Below are positions 43,544-51,263 of a stretch of 64,000 nt of DNA, one piece after another. The stretch lies in NCBI GenBank assembly GCA_001664505.1, contig CP011806.1:4448148-4512147 (forward strand), given 5' to 3'. The number at the start of each line of letters is the position of its first letter. The first letter of the stretch is position 1. The stretch is from Acidobacteria bacterium Mor1. GTDB lineage: Bacteria; Acidobacteriota; Polarisedimenticolia; Polarisedimenticolales; Polarisedimenticolaceae. Below the pieces are notes generated by a model. The model was not told the origin of the DNA and ran no database searches. It saw nothing but the letters and a program-made list of their open reading frames with translations. The position numbers and the translations under genes are program-made.

Positions 43544-46129
43544 TTGAAAATGTTCACGCGTTGGGGTCTGGCCTGCCTGATGGGCCTCCTGGTGGCGGCG
43601 GGAGCCGTCGCTCAGCCGGTCGACGACGGCCGGATCAATGTCTCGGTCGTGGAACAGGGCGGCCGCTACGAGATATGGGTGACCTCCCGGGACCTGGATG
43701 GTGCGGCGCAACGGAAGCGGCTTCACGTCACGCCCCGAGCGGTCGTGGCCCTGGAAAGCGGGGGCGCCGCGACCGAAGCGCCCTTCGTCAACTGGAGCGA
43801 GGCGGGCGAGCGGTTTTCGACCTTCAGCCGCGACGCCGGGGCGACCTGGACCGAGCCGCGGCCTCTGGATAACCGGCTGCGATTGCTGAGCGGGGCCGTT
43901 GCCCCCGGCGAGCCGCTGCCGGCTCCAGTGCAGACGCTTTCGGCCGCCGAGGATCACCGGCTGTTCATCGTGCAGTTCCGCGGCGTGAGTTTGCCCGAGT
44001 GGCGGGCGGTGCTCGAGTCGTCGGGTGTCGAGGTGCTGCGCTTCTTCCCGATGCAGGCGCATCTCGTGCGGATGGATCCTGCCCGGACCGGCTCGGTGCG
44101 CGCCCTCGATTTCGTCCAGCGGGTCGAGCCCTACCATCCCTCCTACCGCTTGGAGCCGTTTCTGATCGACTGGCTGGCTCAGGAGGCGGCGGTCGAGCCG
44201 CAGCGCGTCCGTGTGCGCGCCATGGCCTTCGATTGGGGCCCGGCAGGCAAGGGGCGGATCGCAAGCGACGCCCGGGCCCTCGGCGCCACCGTCGACAGCG
44301 AGTACCCCAACGGCCATGTCGTCGAGCTGACCGTCGATCGAGACCAGCTCCGCCGGCTGGCGGGTCACGACGACACCCTGTGGATCGATCGCTGGGTCCC
44401 GCGTGAAACCGATATGGATCTGATTCGCGAGGACTCCGGCGCCGACTACGTCGAGTCGATCGAGGGCTACTGCGGCCAGGGCGTGCGCGGCGAGGTGTTG
44501 GACAACGGCTTCGATCTGGATCACCAGGACTTCGACGGCGTGGTCCTGCACGGTAGCGGCAACAACCTCGACTTCTTCGCCCAGAGCCACGGCAGCAGCT
44601 CCTACGGCGTCGTCTTCGGCAACGGAAATCGGGACGGCGACGGTGACGGCTCGGCGACGGGCCACATGCCCTGCAATGAGCAGGGGATCGCGTCGGACTA
44701 CAGCTTCCTCGGGGATCGGTTCGCCCACACCCAGGAACTGAAAGAGGCGCCGTTCTTCGCCTCGTTCCAGACCAACTCCTGGGGCGGCAGCCGCACCACC
44801 GAGTACACCAGCATCTCGTCGGAGATGGACGACATCATCTTCCGGCTGGACATCGCGATTCTGCAGTCCCAGTCCAACGCCGGCAGCCGGGATTCCCGCC
44901 CCCAGGCCTGGGCCAAGAACATCATCTCGGTGGGCGCGGTGGATCACGAGAACACGCTGGATACTGCCGACGATTCCTGGGGTGCCGCGTCGATCGGGCC
45001 TGCCGCCGACGGCCGGATCAAGCCCGACGTGCACTACTTCTACGACTTCATCCGCACCACCGCGATCAACGACGGCTACACCACCTTCGGCGGGACCTCC
45101 GGCGCCACGCCGACCGCTGCCGGCGTGCTCGGCCTGATGCTGCAGATGTGGTCGGAGAACCTCTGGGGCACCAACCCCGTCGGTAGCTCGGTCTTCGAAC
45201 GGCAGCCGCACTTCTCGACCCTCAAGGCGCTGCTGATCAACAACTCCTGGCAGTACACCTTCAGCGGCGTCGGCGACAACCTCACCCGGGTGCATCAAGG
45301 CTGGGGGCGTCCCTCGGCACGGCTGGCCTACGACCGGGCGGTCAACAGTTTCATCGTCGATCAGGGCCAGGCACTCGAGGTGAGCGACCAGGTCAACTAC
45401 CTGGTCGAAGTGCCGGTGGGTGAGAGTGAGCTCAAGATCACCATGGTCTACCCGGATCCCCCGGGCACGACCTCGGCGAGCCTGCATCGGATCAACGATC
45501 TGAGTGTGCGGGTGGTCTCCCCCTCGGGCACCGTGTACCACGGCAACGTCGGCCTCGACATCGGCAACTACTCCCAGTCGGGCGGTAGCGCCAACGTCAT
45601 CGACACCGTCGAGAACGTGTTCGTGCAGAACCCCGAGGCGGGCACCTGGACCGTCGAGGTCAGCGCCCAGGAGATCAACCAGGACGGCTACCTCGACACT
45701 CCGGAGAACGACGCGGTCTTCTCGCTGGTGGTCACCGGTGCCTCCGCAACCTCCGGTGTGCCGACTCCCGGCGAGGCGGCCGGCAGCAACCAGCTGTTGG
45801 TCAGCGGCTACGACCGCACCACCGGCGTGTTGTCCCTGACCTACGGCGCCTCCTGCTCGGCCACCGATCACGTTATCGAGTACGGCCCGCTGGATCCGGC
45901 GTCGATCGGCTCCTACGCATGGAGCGGCCAGGAGTGCGGCGTGGGGACTTCGGGAAGCTACGCCTGGGACACCACCACGGCGCCGGGTTCGCTGTTCTTC
46001 GTCATCGTCGGACAGTCCCTCGATGCCGAGGGATCCTACGGGCTGGACAGCGCCGGCCAGGAGCGTCCCGAGGACAGCCTCTCGACCACCTGTCCGCTGG
46101 TCCAGGACCTGAGCCGCCGCTGTGACTGA
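43544..46129 (+). CDS. secreted subtilisin-family (S8) serine protease, CHAT operon
   Basis: An 861-aa secreted protease. TTG 43544 is used because GGGGGATCC precedes it as in the paralogue at 15,750; ATG 43550 is the alternative. The signal peptide ends AGAVAQ. The catalytic triad is Asp320 (VLDNGFDLDH), His349 (SHGSSSYG) and Ser519 (GTSGATPTAAG). Segments such as GIASDYSFLGDRFAHTQELK and FFASFQTNSWG are shared nearly word for word with the 15,750 protease. The P-domain-like part follows, then a C-terminal module ending EGSYGLDSAGQERPEDS, also seen in the 55,287 protein. It lies 103 bp after the CHAT gene, with a hairpin between, so an own promoter or processing is possible. Confidence 0.9.
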   Translation: MKMFTRWGLACLMGLLVAAGAVAQPVDDGRINVSVVEQGGRYEIWVTSRDLDGAAQRKRLHVTPRAVVALESGGAATEAPFVNWSEAGERFSTFSRDAGATWTEPRPLDNRLRLLSGAVAPGEPLPAPVQTLSAAEDHRLFIVQFRGVSLPEWRAVLESSGVEVLRFFPMQAHLVRMDPARTGSVRALDFVQRVEPYHPSYRLEPFLIDWLAQEAAVEPQRVRVRAMAFDWGPAGKGRIASDARALGATVDSEYPNGHVVELTVDRDQLRRLAGHDDTLWIDRWVPRETDMDLIREDSGADYVESIEGYCGQGVRGEVLDNGFDLDHQDFDGVVLHGSGNNLDFFAQSHGSSSYGVVFGNGNRDGDGDGSATGHMPCNEQGIASDYSFLGDRFAHTQELKEAPFFASFQTNSWGGSRTTEYTSISSEMDDIIFRLDIAILQSQSNAGSRDSRPQAWAKNIISVGAVDHENTLDTADDSWGAASIGPAADGRIKPDVHYFYDFIRTTAINDGYTTFGGTSGATPTAAGVLGLMLQMWSENLWGTNPVGSSVFERQPHFSTLKALLINNSWQYTFSGVGDNLTRVHQGWGRPSARLAYDRAVNSFIVDQGQALEVSDQVNYLVEVPVGESELKITMVYPDPPGTTSASLHRINDLSVRVVSPSGTVYHGNVGLDIGNYSQSGGSANVIDTVENVFVQNPEAGTWTVEVSAQEINQDGYLDTPENDAVFSLVVTGASATSGVPTPGEAAGSNQLLVSGYDRTTGVLSLTYGASCSATDHVIEYGPLDPASIGSYAWSGQECGVGTSGSYAWDTTTAPGSLFFVIVGQSLDAEGSYGLDSAGQERPEDSLSTTCPLVQDLSRRCD

Positions 46130-46218
46130 TTCCGAACGGTCTTCCGGGGGCCGGTGGGTTCGCCGTCAGGTGTAACCCTCCGGCCCCCGGGCTACAATAG
46201 ACATTCGGAGGACTCGCC

Positions 46219-46590
46219 GTGGCAGCACTCGGATTCCGCACCGAAGATCACCCGATTCGCACCCAGGAGGTCAAGGCCTTCACCCTGCGCGTCGCGGGCC
46301 GTGTTTCCGCCGAAGAGGTGCCGGAACTTCGTTCTCGCATCCTGAACGTGCTGGACCGCCAGAGCGAGGACCGGATCGTGCTCGCCCTGGGGCAGGTGGA
46401 ATCGATGGACACCGCCGGTGCCGCCGTCATGGTCGAGGCGATTCTCAGGGGGCGGAGCGCGGGCAAGAAGGTTCTGATCTGTTCTCCCAGCCCGTCGGTC
46501 ATGCGCATGTTCGAGATGGCCGGTCTCGAGGTCGCGTTCGAGGCCTGCTGTCCCACCCCCGACGTGACCTGGCAACGACTCCAACACTGA
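46219..46590 (+). CDS. STAS-domain protein (MlaB-like)
   Basis: A 123-aa protein starting at GTG 46219 with GGAGGA upstream. The STAS fold is clear: FTLRVAGRVSAEEVPELRSRILNVLDRQ, IVLALGQVESMDTAGAAVMVEAILRGRSAGKKVLICSPSPSVMRMFEMAGL. The usual phosphorylated Ser in DxxG/SxD is replaced by a Thr in MDTAGAAV. STAS proteins are either anti-sigma antagonists or MlaB subunits of lipid transporters. Gene order, directly before mlaE (4 bp), favours the MlaB role. Confidence 0.8.
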   Translation: MAALGFRTEDHPIRTQEVKAFTLRVAGRVSAEEVPELRSRILNVLDRQSEDRIVLALGQVESMDTAGAAVMVEAILRGRSAGKKVLICSPSPSVMRMFEMAGLEVAFEACCPTPDVTWQRLQH

Positions 46591-46594
46591 GCCG

Positions 46595-47395
46595 GTGTTG
46601 TTCGGCAAGGCGCTGCAGGCAGTCGGCTCGGCGACCCGCGAGTCGCTGATCCAGACCGGAGAGACCTGGAGGCTTTTTGCCGGCGTTTGCTCCCGGCTGC
46701 TCCTGGGTCCGTTTCGCGGGGAGCGCCTGCGCCTGCGCCAGGCGATCGGCTACGCGGTCGAGGCGGGCAACCGTTCGCTGCCGCTGGTGGCGCTGCTCTG
46801 TTTTCTGGTCGGCGTCATTGTCTCTCTCCAGTCCGCTCATCAGCTCCGGACCTTCGGCGCCGCCGATCTGGTTGCCGACCTGGTCGCCGTCTCGATGTCC
46901 CGTGAACTGGGACCCCTGCTGACGGCGATCATCGTCGCCGGCCGTTTCGGCTCGGCCATCGCGGCCCAGCTCGGAACGATGCGGGTCACCCAGGAGATCG
47001 ATGCCCTCGACGTGATGGGCTTCGACGTGGTGTCCTACCTGGTGGCGCCCCGGTTGCTGGCCCTGGTGGTGGTGATGCCCTGCCTGGCGGTGTTCGCCGA
47101 CATCGTCGGTATCCTCGGCGGGTGGGCGGTGGGTACCACCGCTCTCGGGATCGGCAGTCCCGCCTATCTCCAGCGCACAGCCGAGGCATTGGAGCTTCAG
47201 GATGTCTGGGCCGGGCTGGCCAAGGCGATGGCCTTCGGTCTCGTGATCGGACTGGTCGGTTGTCAGCAGGGCCTGGCGACCCGCGGGGGGCCCGAGCAGG
47301 TCGGCCGGGCCACGACCCGGACCGTCGTACGTTCCATCCTGCTGATCGTCGTCGTCGACCTGTTCGTCACGGCGCTCTTCTACGTGGGGGGCTAG
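46595..47395 (+). CDS. mlaE: MlaE-family lipid ABC transporter permease
   Basis: A 266-aa inner-membrane permease with five to six helices. The family core is plain: LVALLCFLVGVIVSLQSA, SMSRELGPLLTAIIVAGRFGSAIAAQLGTMRVTQEIDALDVMGF, and the ending SILLIVVVDLFVTALFYV. The start (GTG 46595 or the following TTG) is not certain by a few codons. In an operon of STAS, permease, ATPase, MCE protein and lipoprotein, it forms the retrograde phospholipid transporter. Confidence 0.95.
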   Translation: MLFGKALQAVGSATRESLIQTGETWRLFAGVCSRLLLGPFRGERLRLRQAIGYAVEAGNRSLPLVALLCFLVGVIVSLQSAHQLRTFGAADLVADLVAVSMSRELGPLLTAIIVAGRFGSAIAAQLGTMRVTQEIDALDVMGFDVVSYLVAPRLLALVVVMPCLAVFADIVGILGGWAVGTTALGIGSPAYLQRTAEALELQDVWAGLAKAMAFGLVIGLVGCQQGLATRGGPEQVGRATTRTVVRSILLIVVVDLFVTALFYVGG

Positions 47396-47398
47396 AGG

Positions 47399-48190
47399 TT
47401 GTCCGGCGAGATCGCCATTTCGGTGCGTGGCCTGCGCAAGTCCTTCGGGCCGAAGGAGGTGCTTCGGGGTGTCGACCTCGACATCCGCCACGGCGAGACC
47501 ACGGTGATCCTCGGAGGCAGCGGCAGCGGCAAGAGCACGCTGCTGCGGTGCCTGGTCGGGCTCGAGCGCCCCGATGCCGGTGAGGTCCGTGTCCTGGGCA
47601 CCGACATTTTTTCGGCGGACAAGAAGACCATGGCCGCGCTGCGCCGCCGGATGGGCATGGCGTTTCAGGCCGGGGCACTCTTCGGCGGGATGACGCTCTC
47701 CGAGAACGTCGAGCTGCCGCTGCTGGAATTTACCGATCTCCCTCCGACCACGCGCCGGATCGTGGCGCGGATCAAACTGGGTCTGGTCGGCCTGGAAGAT
47801 GCCATCCACCGCCTGCCGTCGCAGATCAGCGGGGGCATGGCCAAGCGCGCGGCGCTGGCCCGGGCCTTGGCGCTGGATCCGGAGCTCCTGTTCTTCGATG
47901 AGCCGTCGGCCGGACTCGATCCGATCACGTCGGCGGAGCTGGACCGCCTGATCCTGGAGCTGCAGAAGGTCTTCTCCGTCACCACCGTGGTGGTCACCCA
48001 CGAGCTGGAGAGCGCGTTTTCGATCGCCGACAGGGTGGCGCTGATGCACCAGGGGCAGTTTCGCGTCGTCGACCTGCCCGAGGTGGTCAAGGAACACCGG
48101 GACCCGGTCGTGCGAGACTTTCTCGATCGACGGCCGCCGTCGCAAGAACGAGATGCAGAGAGCCTGCTCCGGTTCATTGAGGATCTGTAG
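47399..48190 (+). CDS. mlaF: MlaF-family lipid ABC transporter ATPase
   Basis: A 263-aa ATP-binding subunit; start at TTG 47399, 3 bp past the permease stop. It has Walker A GGSGSGKSTL, ISGGMAKRAALARALAL (the signature sequence with ISGGM of the Mla class), Walker B LLFFDEPSAGLDPI and the H-loop in VVVTHELESAF. The tail after the nucleotide-binding domain (HRDPVVRDFLDRR) is usual for the family. Confidence 0.96.
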   Translation: MSGEIAISVRGLRKSFGPKEVLRGVDLDIRHGETTVILGGSGSGKSTLLRCLVGLERPDAGEVRVLGTDIFSADKKTMAALRRRMGMAFQAGALFGGMTLSENVELPLLEFTDLPPTTRRIVARIKLGLVGLEDAIHRLPSQISGGMAKRAALARALALDPELLFFDEPSAGLDPITSAELDRLILELQKVFSVTTVVVTHELESAFSIADRVALMHQGQFRVVDLPEVVKEHRDPVVRDFLDRRPPSQERDAESLLRFIEDL

Positions 48191-48195
48191 ACGTC

Positions 48196-49170
48196 ATGAG
48201 AAAAGAAACCCGACTGGACGATCTGCAACTCGGCATCCTGGTCTTGACCGCCCTCGTGCTGTTGGGCCTGGGAACCCTGTGGTTGGCGGGGATGCGCCCG
48301 GGCACCGGAGGGCGGGTCGCCTATCAGGTTCAGCTCGACGGCTCCGGCGGGCTCCAGCCCGGGGCTGCGGTGCGGGTCGCCGGGGTGCGGGTCGGCCGCG
48401 TCCGCAACGTCACCCTGGATGCCGCCGCCGAGTGGCCGGTGACCTTCGCCATCGGAGTCGATCCGGAGATCGCGCTCCACGAGGGTGCCTCGGCCACCAT
48501 CGCCAGCCCGGGCATCTTCGGCGATCCCTTTCTCGCCATCGAACCCGGCGGGGATCCGGCACCGCGGTTGGCCGAGGGCGCGATGATCTACGGCCGCACC
48601 AGCCCCGGCATGCAGGAGGGGTTGGCCAAACTCGACGAGCTGGGCACCCAGGCCGGCGAGCTGCTGGTCAAGACCGGGATGCTGATGGATCAGATCTCCG
48701 CCGAGGTCACACCGCTGGTCTCCCGGGTCGAACGACTGCTCTCCGACGAGAACCTCGATTCCCTCGAGGGCCTGCTGGCCGACCTGCGCGGGACGATGGA
48801 TGAGACCCAGCCGCGGATCGGCCCGCTGCTCGATCAACTGCAGACCTTGACCGCCGAAGCGGGCCAGGCCCTGGACGGGGTGCCGGAACTGTCGGCGCAG
48901 CTCCAGTCCCTGACCTCCGATCTGCAGAACGCCCTCGGCCCCGACGGCGAGCGGTTGATCGCGGTGATGGACACGGCGCGCACGACCCTGGACGAGGCCG
49001 GCGGTTCGATGGCGCTGTTGTCGGACAATCGCGCGGCCATCGAACGTAGCCTCGCCGACCTGCAGACTTCGTTGCGCAACATGGTCGAGTTGTCCCAGAC
49101 CCTGAAAGAGAAGCCCTACAGCCTGATCCGGGTCAAGCCCGAGCCGGATCGGCGTCCCGGAGATCGTTGA
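48196..49170 (+). CDS. mlaD: MlaD-like MCE domain protein
   Basis: A 324-aa protein with an N-terminal anchor helix (LQLGILVLTALVLLGLGTLWLAGM) followed by an MCE domain: YQVQLDGSGGLQPGAAVRVAGVRVGRVRNVTL and VTFAIGVDPEIALHEGASATIASPGIFGDPFLAIEPG. The C-terminal third is a long coiled-coil of heptads (LDQLQTLTAEAGQAL). It binds phospholipid in the periplasm and contacts MlaE and MlaF. It is 4 bp after mlaF, and its TGA overlaps the following ATG. Confidence 0.93.
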   Translation: MRKETRLDDLQLGILVLTALVLLGLGTLWLAGMRPGTGGRVAYQVQLDGSGGLQPGAAVRVAGVRVGRVRNVTLDAAAEWPVTFAIGVDPEIALHEGASATIASPGIFGDPFLAIEPGGDPAPRLAEGAMIYGRTSPGMQEGLAKLDELGTQAGELLVKTGMLMDQISAEVTPLVSRVERLLSDENLDSLEGLLADLRGTMDETQPRIGPLLDQLQTLTAEAGQALDGVPELSAQLQSLTSDLQNALGPDGERLIAVMDTARTTLDEAGGSMALLSDNRAAIERSLADLQTSLRNMVELSQTLKEKPYSLIRVKPEPDRRPGDR

Positions 49171-49727
49171 TGCGCGCCGCCATCCTCATTGCCGTCCTGT
49201 CGTCGTTGCTCCTGGCCGGCTGTGCCAAGGTGCCGCCGACCCACTACTACCACCTGGCGCCGGGCGAGGCGGCGGCCGCCGCCGAGGCGCCCTCGGTGGG
49301 GGTGCGTCCGTTCTCCGTTGACGCGCCCTACGATCGGGATCGCCTGGTCTATCGCAAGGGACGCCGGGATGCCGAGGTCGGGTTCTACGCCTACCACCGC
49401 TGGGCTGCGCCGCTGGCCACGATGTTGCCGGCGCTGGTGGCGCGGGAACTGGGAGCGGAGCCGGTTCAGCCGGGCGGCCGCTACGAACGCTACCTGGAGG
49501 GGCGGGTCGTGACCTTCGAGGAACTGGATGTGGACGGCCTGCCCCACGCCGTGTGCGAGCTGGAACTACGGCTGGTCAGCGCCGACGGCGAGACGCTCTG
49601 GCGCGGGACCGTCCGCGGCGAACGGGCGGTGCGCACGACGGAGGTCTCCGAGGTGGTCGAGGGCATGCGCGCACTGCTGATCGAAGAGCTGCGCAAGCAG
49701 CGGCCGCAACTGGGGAGCGCGGGTTAG
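49170..49727 (+). CDS. ABC-type transport auxiliary lipoprotein
   Basis: A 185-aa lipoprotein of the MCE-system auxiliary family (PqiC/DUF330 type). Start at ATG 49170; signal peptide MRAAILIAVLSSLLLAGC with a good lipobox. The body has HYYHLAPG near the N-terminus and the paired VRPFSVDAPYDRDRLVYRKG and VVTFEELDVDG strands that mark the family. It probably tethers the MCE assembly to the outer membrane. The stop overlaps the convergent rho stop. Confidence 0.88.
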   Translation: MRAAILIAVLSSLLLAGCAKVPPTHYYHLAPGEAAAAAEAPSVGVRPFSVDAPYDRDRLVYRKGRRDAEVGFYAYHRWAAPLATMLPALVARELGAEPVQPGGRYERYLEGRVVTFEELDVDGLPHAVCELELRLVSADGETLWRGTVRGERAVRTTEVSEVVEGMRALLIEELRKQRPQLGSAG

Positions 49728-51040
49728 GAGTCGAGTTCCGAGAGGAACGACTCGTTCCCGTCGGTCTTCTCCAGCTTGCCCACCAGCAGCTGCATCGCTT
49801 CCACCGGCCGCAGCCGGGCCAGCGCGCGGCGCATCAGGTTGATCTTGAAGATCTGCGCTTCGCCGTAGAGCAACTCTTCCCGCCGGGTCCCGCTCTGGGA
49901 GATGTCGATGGCGGGGAAGATCCGCCGCTCGAACAGCTTGCGGTCCATCACGATCTCGGTGTTCCCGGTTCCCTTGAACTCCTGGAAGATGACCTCGTCC
50001 ATTCGGGAGCCGGTGTCCACCAGAGCCGTTCCGATCACCGTCAGGGAGCCGCCCCCCTCGGCGTTGCGGGCCGCGCCGAAGAAACGCCGCGGTTTCTCCA
50101 TCGTGCGGGAGTCGATGCCGCCGGACATGACCCGGCCGCCACCCTTCTGCTGGTTGTTGTAGGCCCGGGCCAGCCGGGTGATCGAGTCGAGCAGGACGAC
50201 CACGTCCTTGCCGCACTCGACCAGGCGTTTGGCCCGCTCCATCACGATCTCGGCGACCTGCACGTGGTTCGACGACATCTCGTCCGAAGAGGAGGCGACC
50301 ACCTCTCCCTGGACGCTGCGCCGCATGTCGGTGACCTCTTCCGGGCGCTCATCGACCAGCAGGACGATCAGGTGGATCTCCGGGTGATTGGTCGAGATCG
50401 CCCCGGCGATCTTCTGCAGCAGGACGGTCTTGCCCGCCTTGGGCGGTGCAACCACCAGGCAGCGCTGCCCCTTGCCGATCGGGGCGATCAGATCGACCAC
50501 CCGGGTCGAGATCTCGGTGGCCTCGGTCTCCAGGCGAATCCGCTCACGGGGTGAATCGGCGACCAGGTCGTTGAACTTGGTGCGGTCGGCCCAGACCTGG
50601 GGGTCCTCGCCGTTGATCGTCTCGATCGACTCGAACCAGGGAGCGTTCCGCCCCTCGCCGGGAATGGCCATGCCGTTCAGGGCCAGCCCGGTCTCCAGGC
50701 CGTGCTGCTGCACGATTTCTTTCGAAACGAAGGGGTCGCCGCTTTCAGGATTGTAATCGGCGTCGCTGGAGCGCAGGAAGCCGTGGCCCTCGTCGGCCAC
50801 CTGGAGCCAGCCCTCGACCTGCAGGGTGGCTTCGCCCTCGGGCTTGCGGCGGCGTCCGCCGCCTCCACCACCACCACCGCCACCGCCGCGTCTCCGCGAG
50901 CGGGAGCGCCGCCGGGGGCGTCTGCCGCCTCCTCCGCCGCCTCCGCGGTTCGAACCCCCGGAACCCGAACGTCCGCCTCCACGGCGGCGTCCGCCTCCGT
51001 CGCCGCCGCCTTCGCGACCGCCCGCTCCTCTTAGCGCCAT
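49724..51040 (-). CDS. rho: transcription termination factor Rho with Arg/Gly-rich N-terminus
   Basis: A 438-aa hexameric RNA helicase that ends transcription. The usual N-terminal helix bundle is replaced by about 66 residues of GGGRR-type low-complexity sequence. The RNA-binding cold-shock-like domain follows (VEGWLQVADEGHGFLRSS). The ATPase core is intact: Walker A APPKAGKT (198-205), DERPEEVTDM, VLLDSITRLARAYN and FFGAARNAEGGGSLTVI. The end RRALARLRPVEAMQLL is conserved. Some phyla do carry long Arg/Gly-rich Rho extensions that may phase-separate or bind RNA, so this is a variant and not damage. Confidence 0.97.
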   Translation of the reverse strand: MALRGAGGREGGGDGGGRRRGGGRSGSGGSNRGGGGGGGRRPRRRSRSRRRGGGGGGGGGGGRRRKPEGEATLQVEGWLQVADEGHGFLRSSDADYNPESGDPFVSKEIVQQHGLETGLALNGMAIPGEGRNAPWFESIETINGEDPQVWADRTKFNDLVADSPRERIRLETEATEISTRVVDLIAPIGKGQRCLVVAPPKAGKTVLLQKIAGAISTNHPEIHLIVLLVDERPEEVTDMRRSVQGEVVASSSDEMSSNHVQVAEIVMERAKRLVECGKDVVVLLDSITRLARAYNNQQKGGGRVMSGGIDSRTMEKPRRFFGAARNAEGGGSLTVIGTALVDTGSRMDEVIFQEFKGTGNTEIVMDRKLFERRIFPAIDISQSGTRREELLYGEAQIFKINLMRRALARLRPVEAMQLLVGKLEKTDGNESFLSELDS

Positions 51041-51189
51041 CTGTCAGTACCGCCTGGGGCAGAGGGCCCCGGCCTCGGTCGGGTGGATCAACACTTCATC
51101 TCGTCCAACGGGGCGCCCCGAGCGCCCGGTGCGATGGAACGGGGCTGAGTCAGCCACAAAACGCGGAAAGATGCAAGTTTTCCGTGTTT

Positions 51190-51218
51190 TTGACACCGGC
51201 TGGCCCCTGCGTTAACTT
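51190..51218 (+). promoter_or_regulatory. candidate sigma-70 promoter for the desaturase
   Basis: TTGACA (51190-51195), a 17-bp spacer, and TAACTT (51213-51218) form a fair sigma-70-like promoter, about 45 bp before the desaturase start. The -10 is a 3/6 match, so this is a candidate only. Confidence 0.45.
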
Positions 51219-51263
51219 GAGCAGTGTCAGCTATTTGAAGTTTCCAGAGGGTCGATCATCAGC

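Noticed and set aside
43484-45871. Minus-strand open frame of about 795 codons over the second subtilase
   Set aside because: Same shadow effect as for the first protease; no motifs.
33099-46129. Type III-E CRISPR (Craspase) locus
   Set aside because: CHAT-TPR and sigma genes are present, but there is no gRAMP/Cas7-11, no Csx30-like gene, no Cas1/Cas2 and no repeat-spacer array in the window; the CHATs carry export signals.
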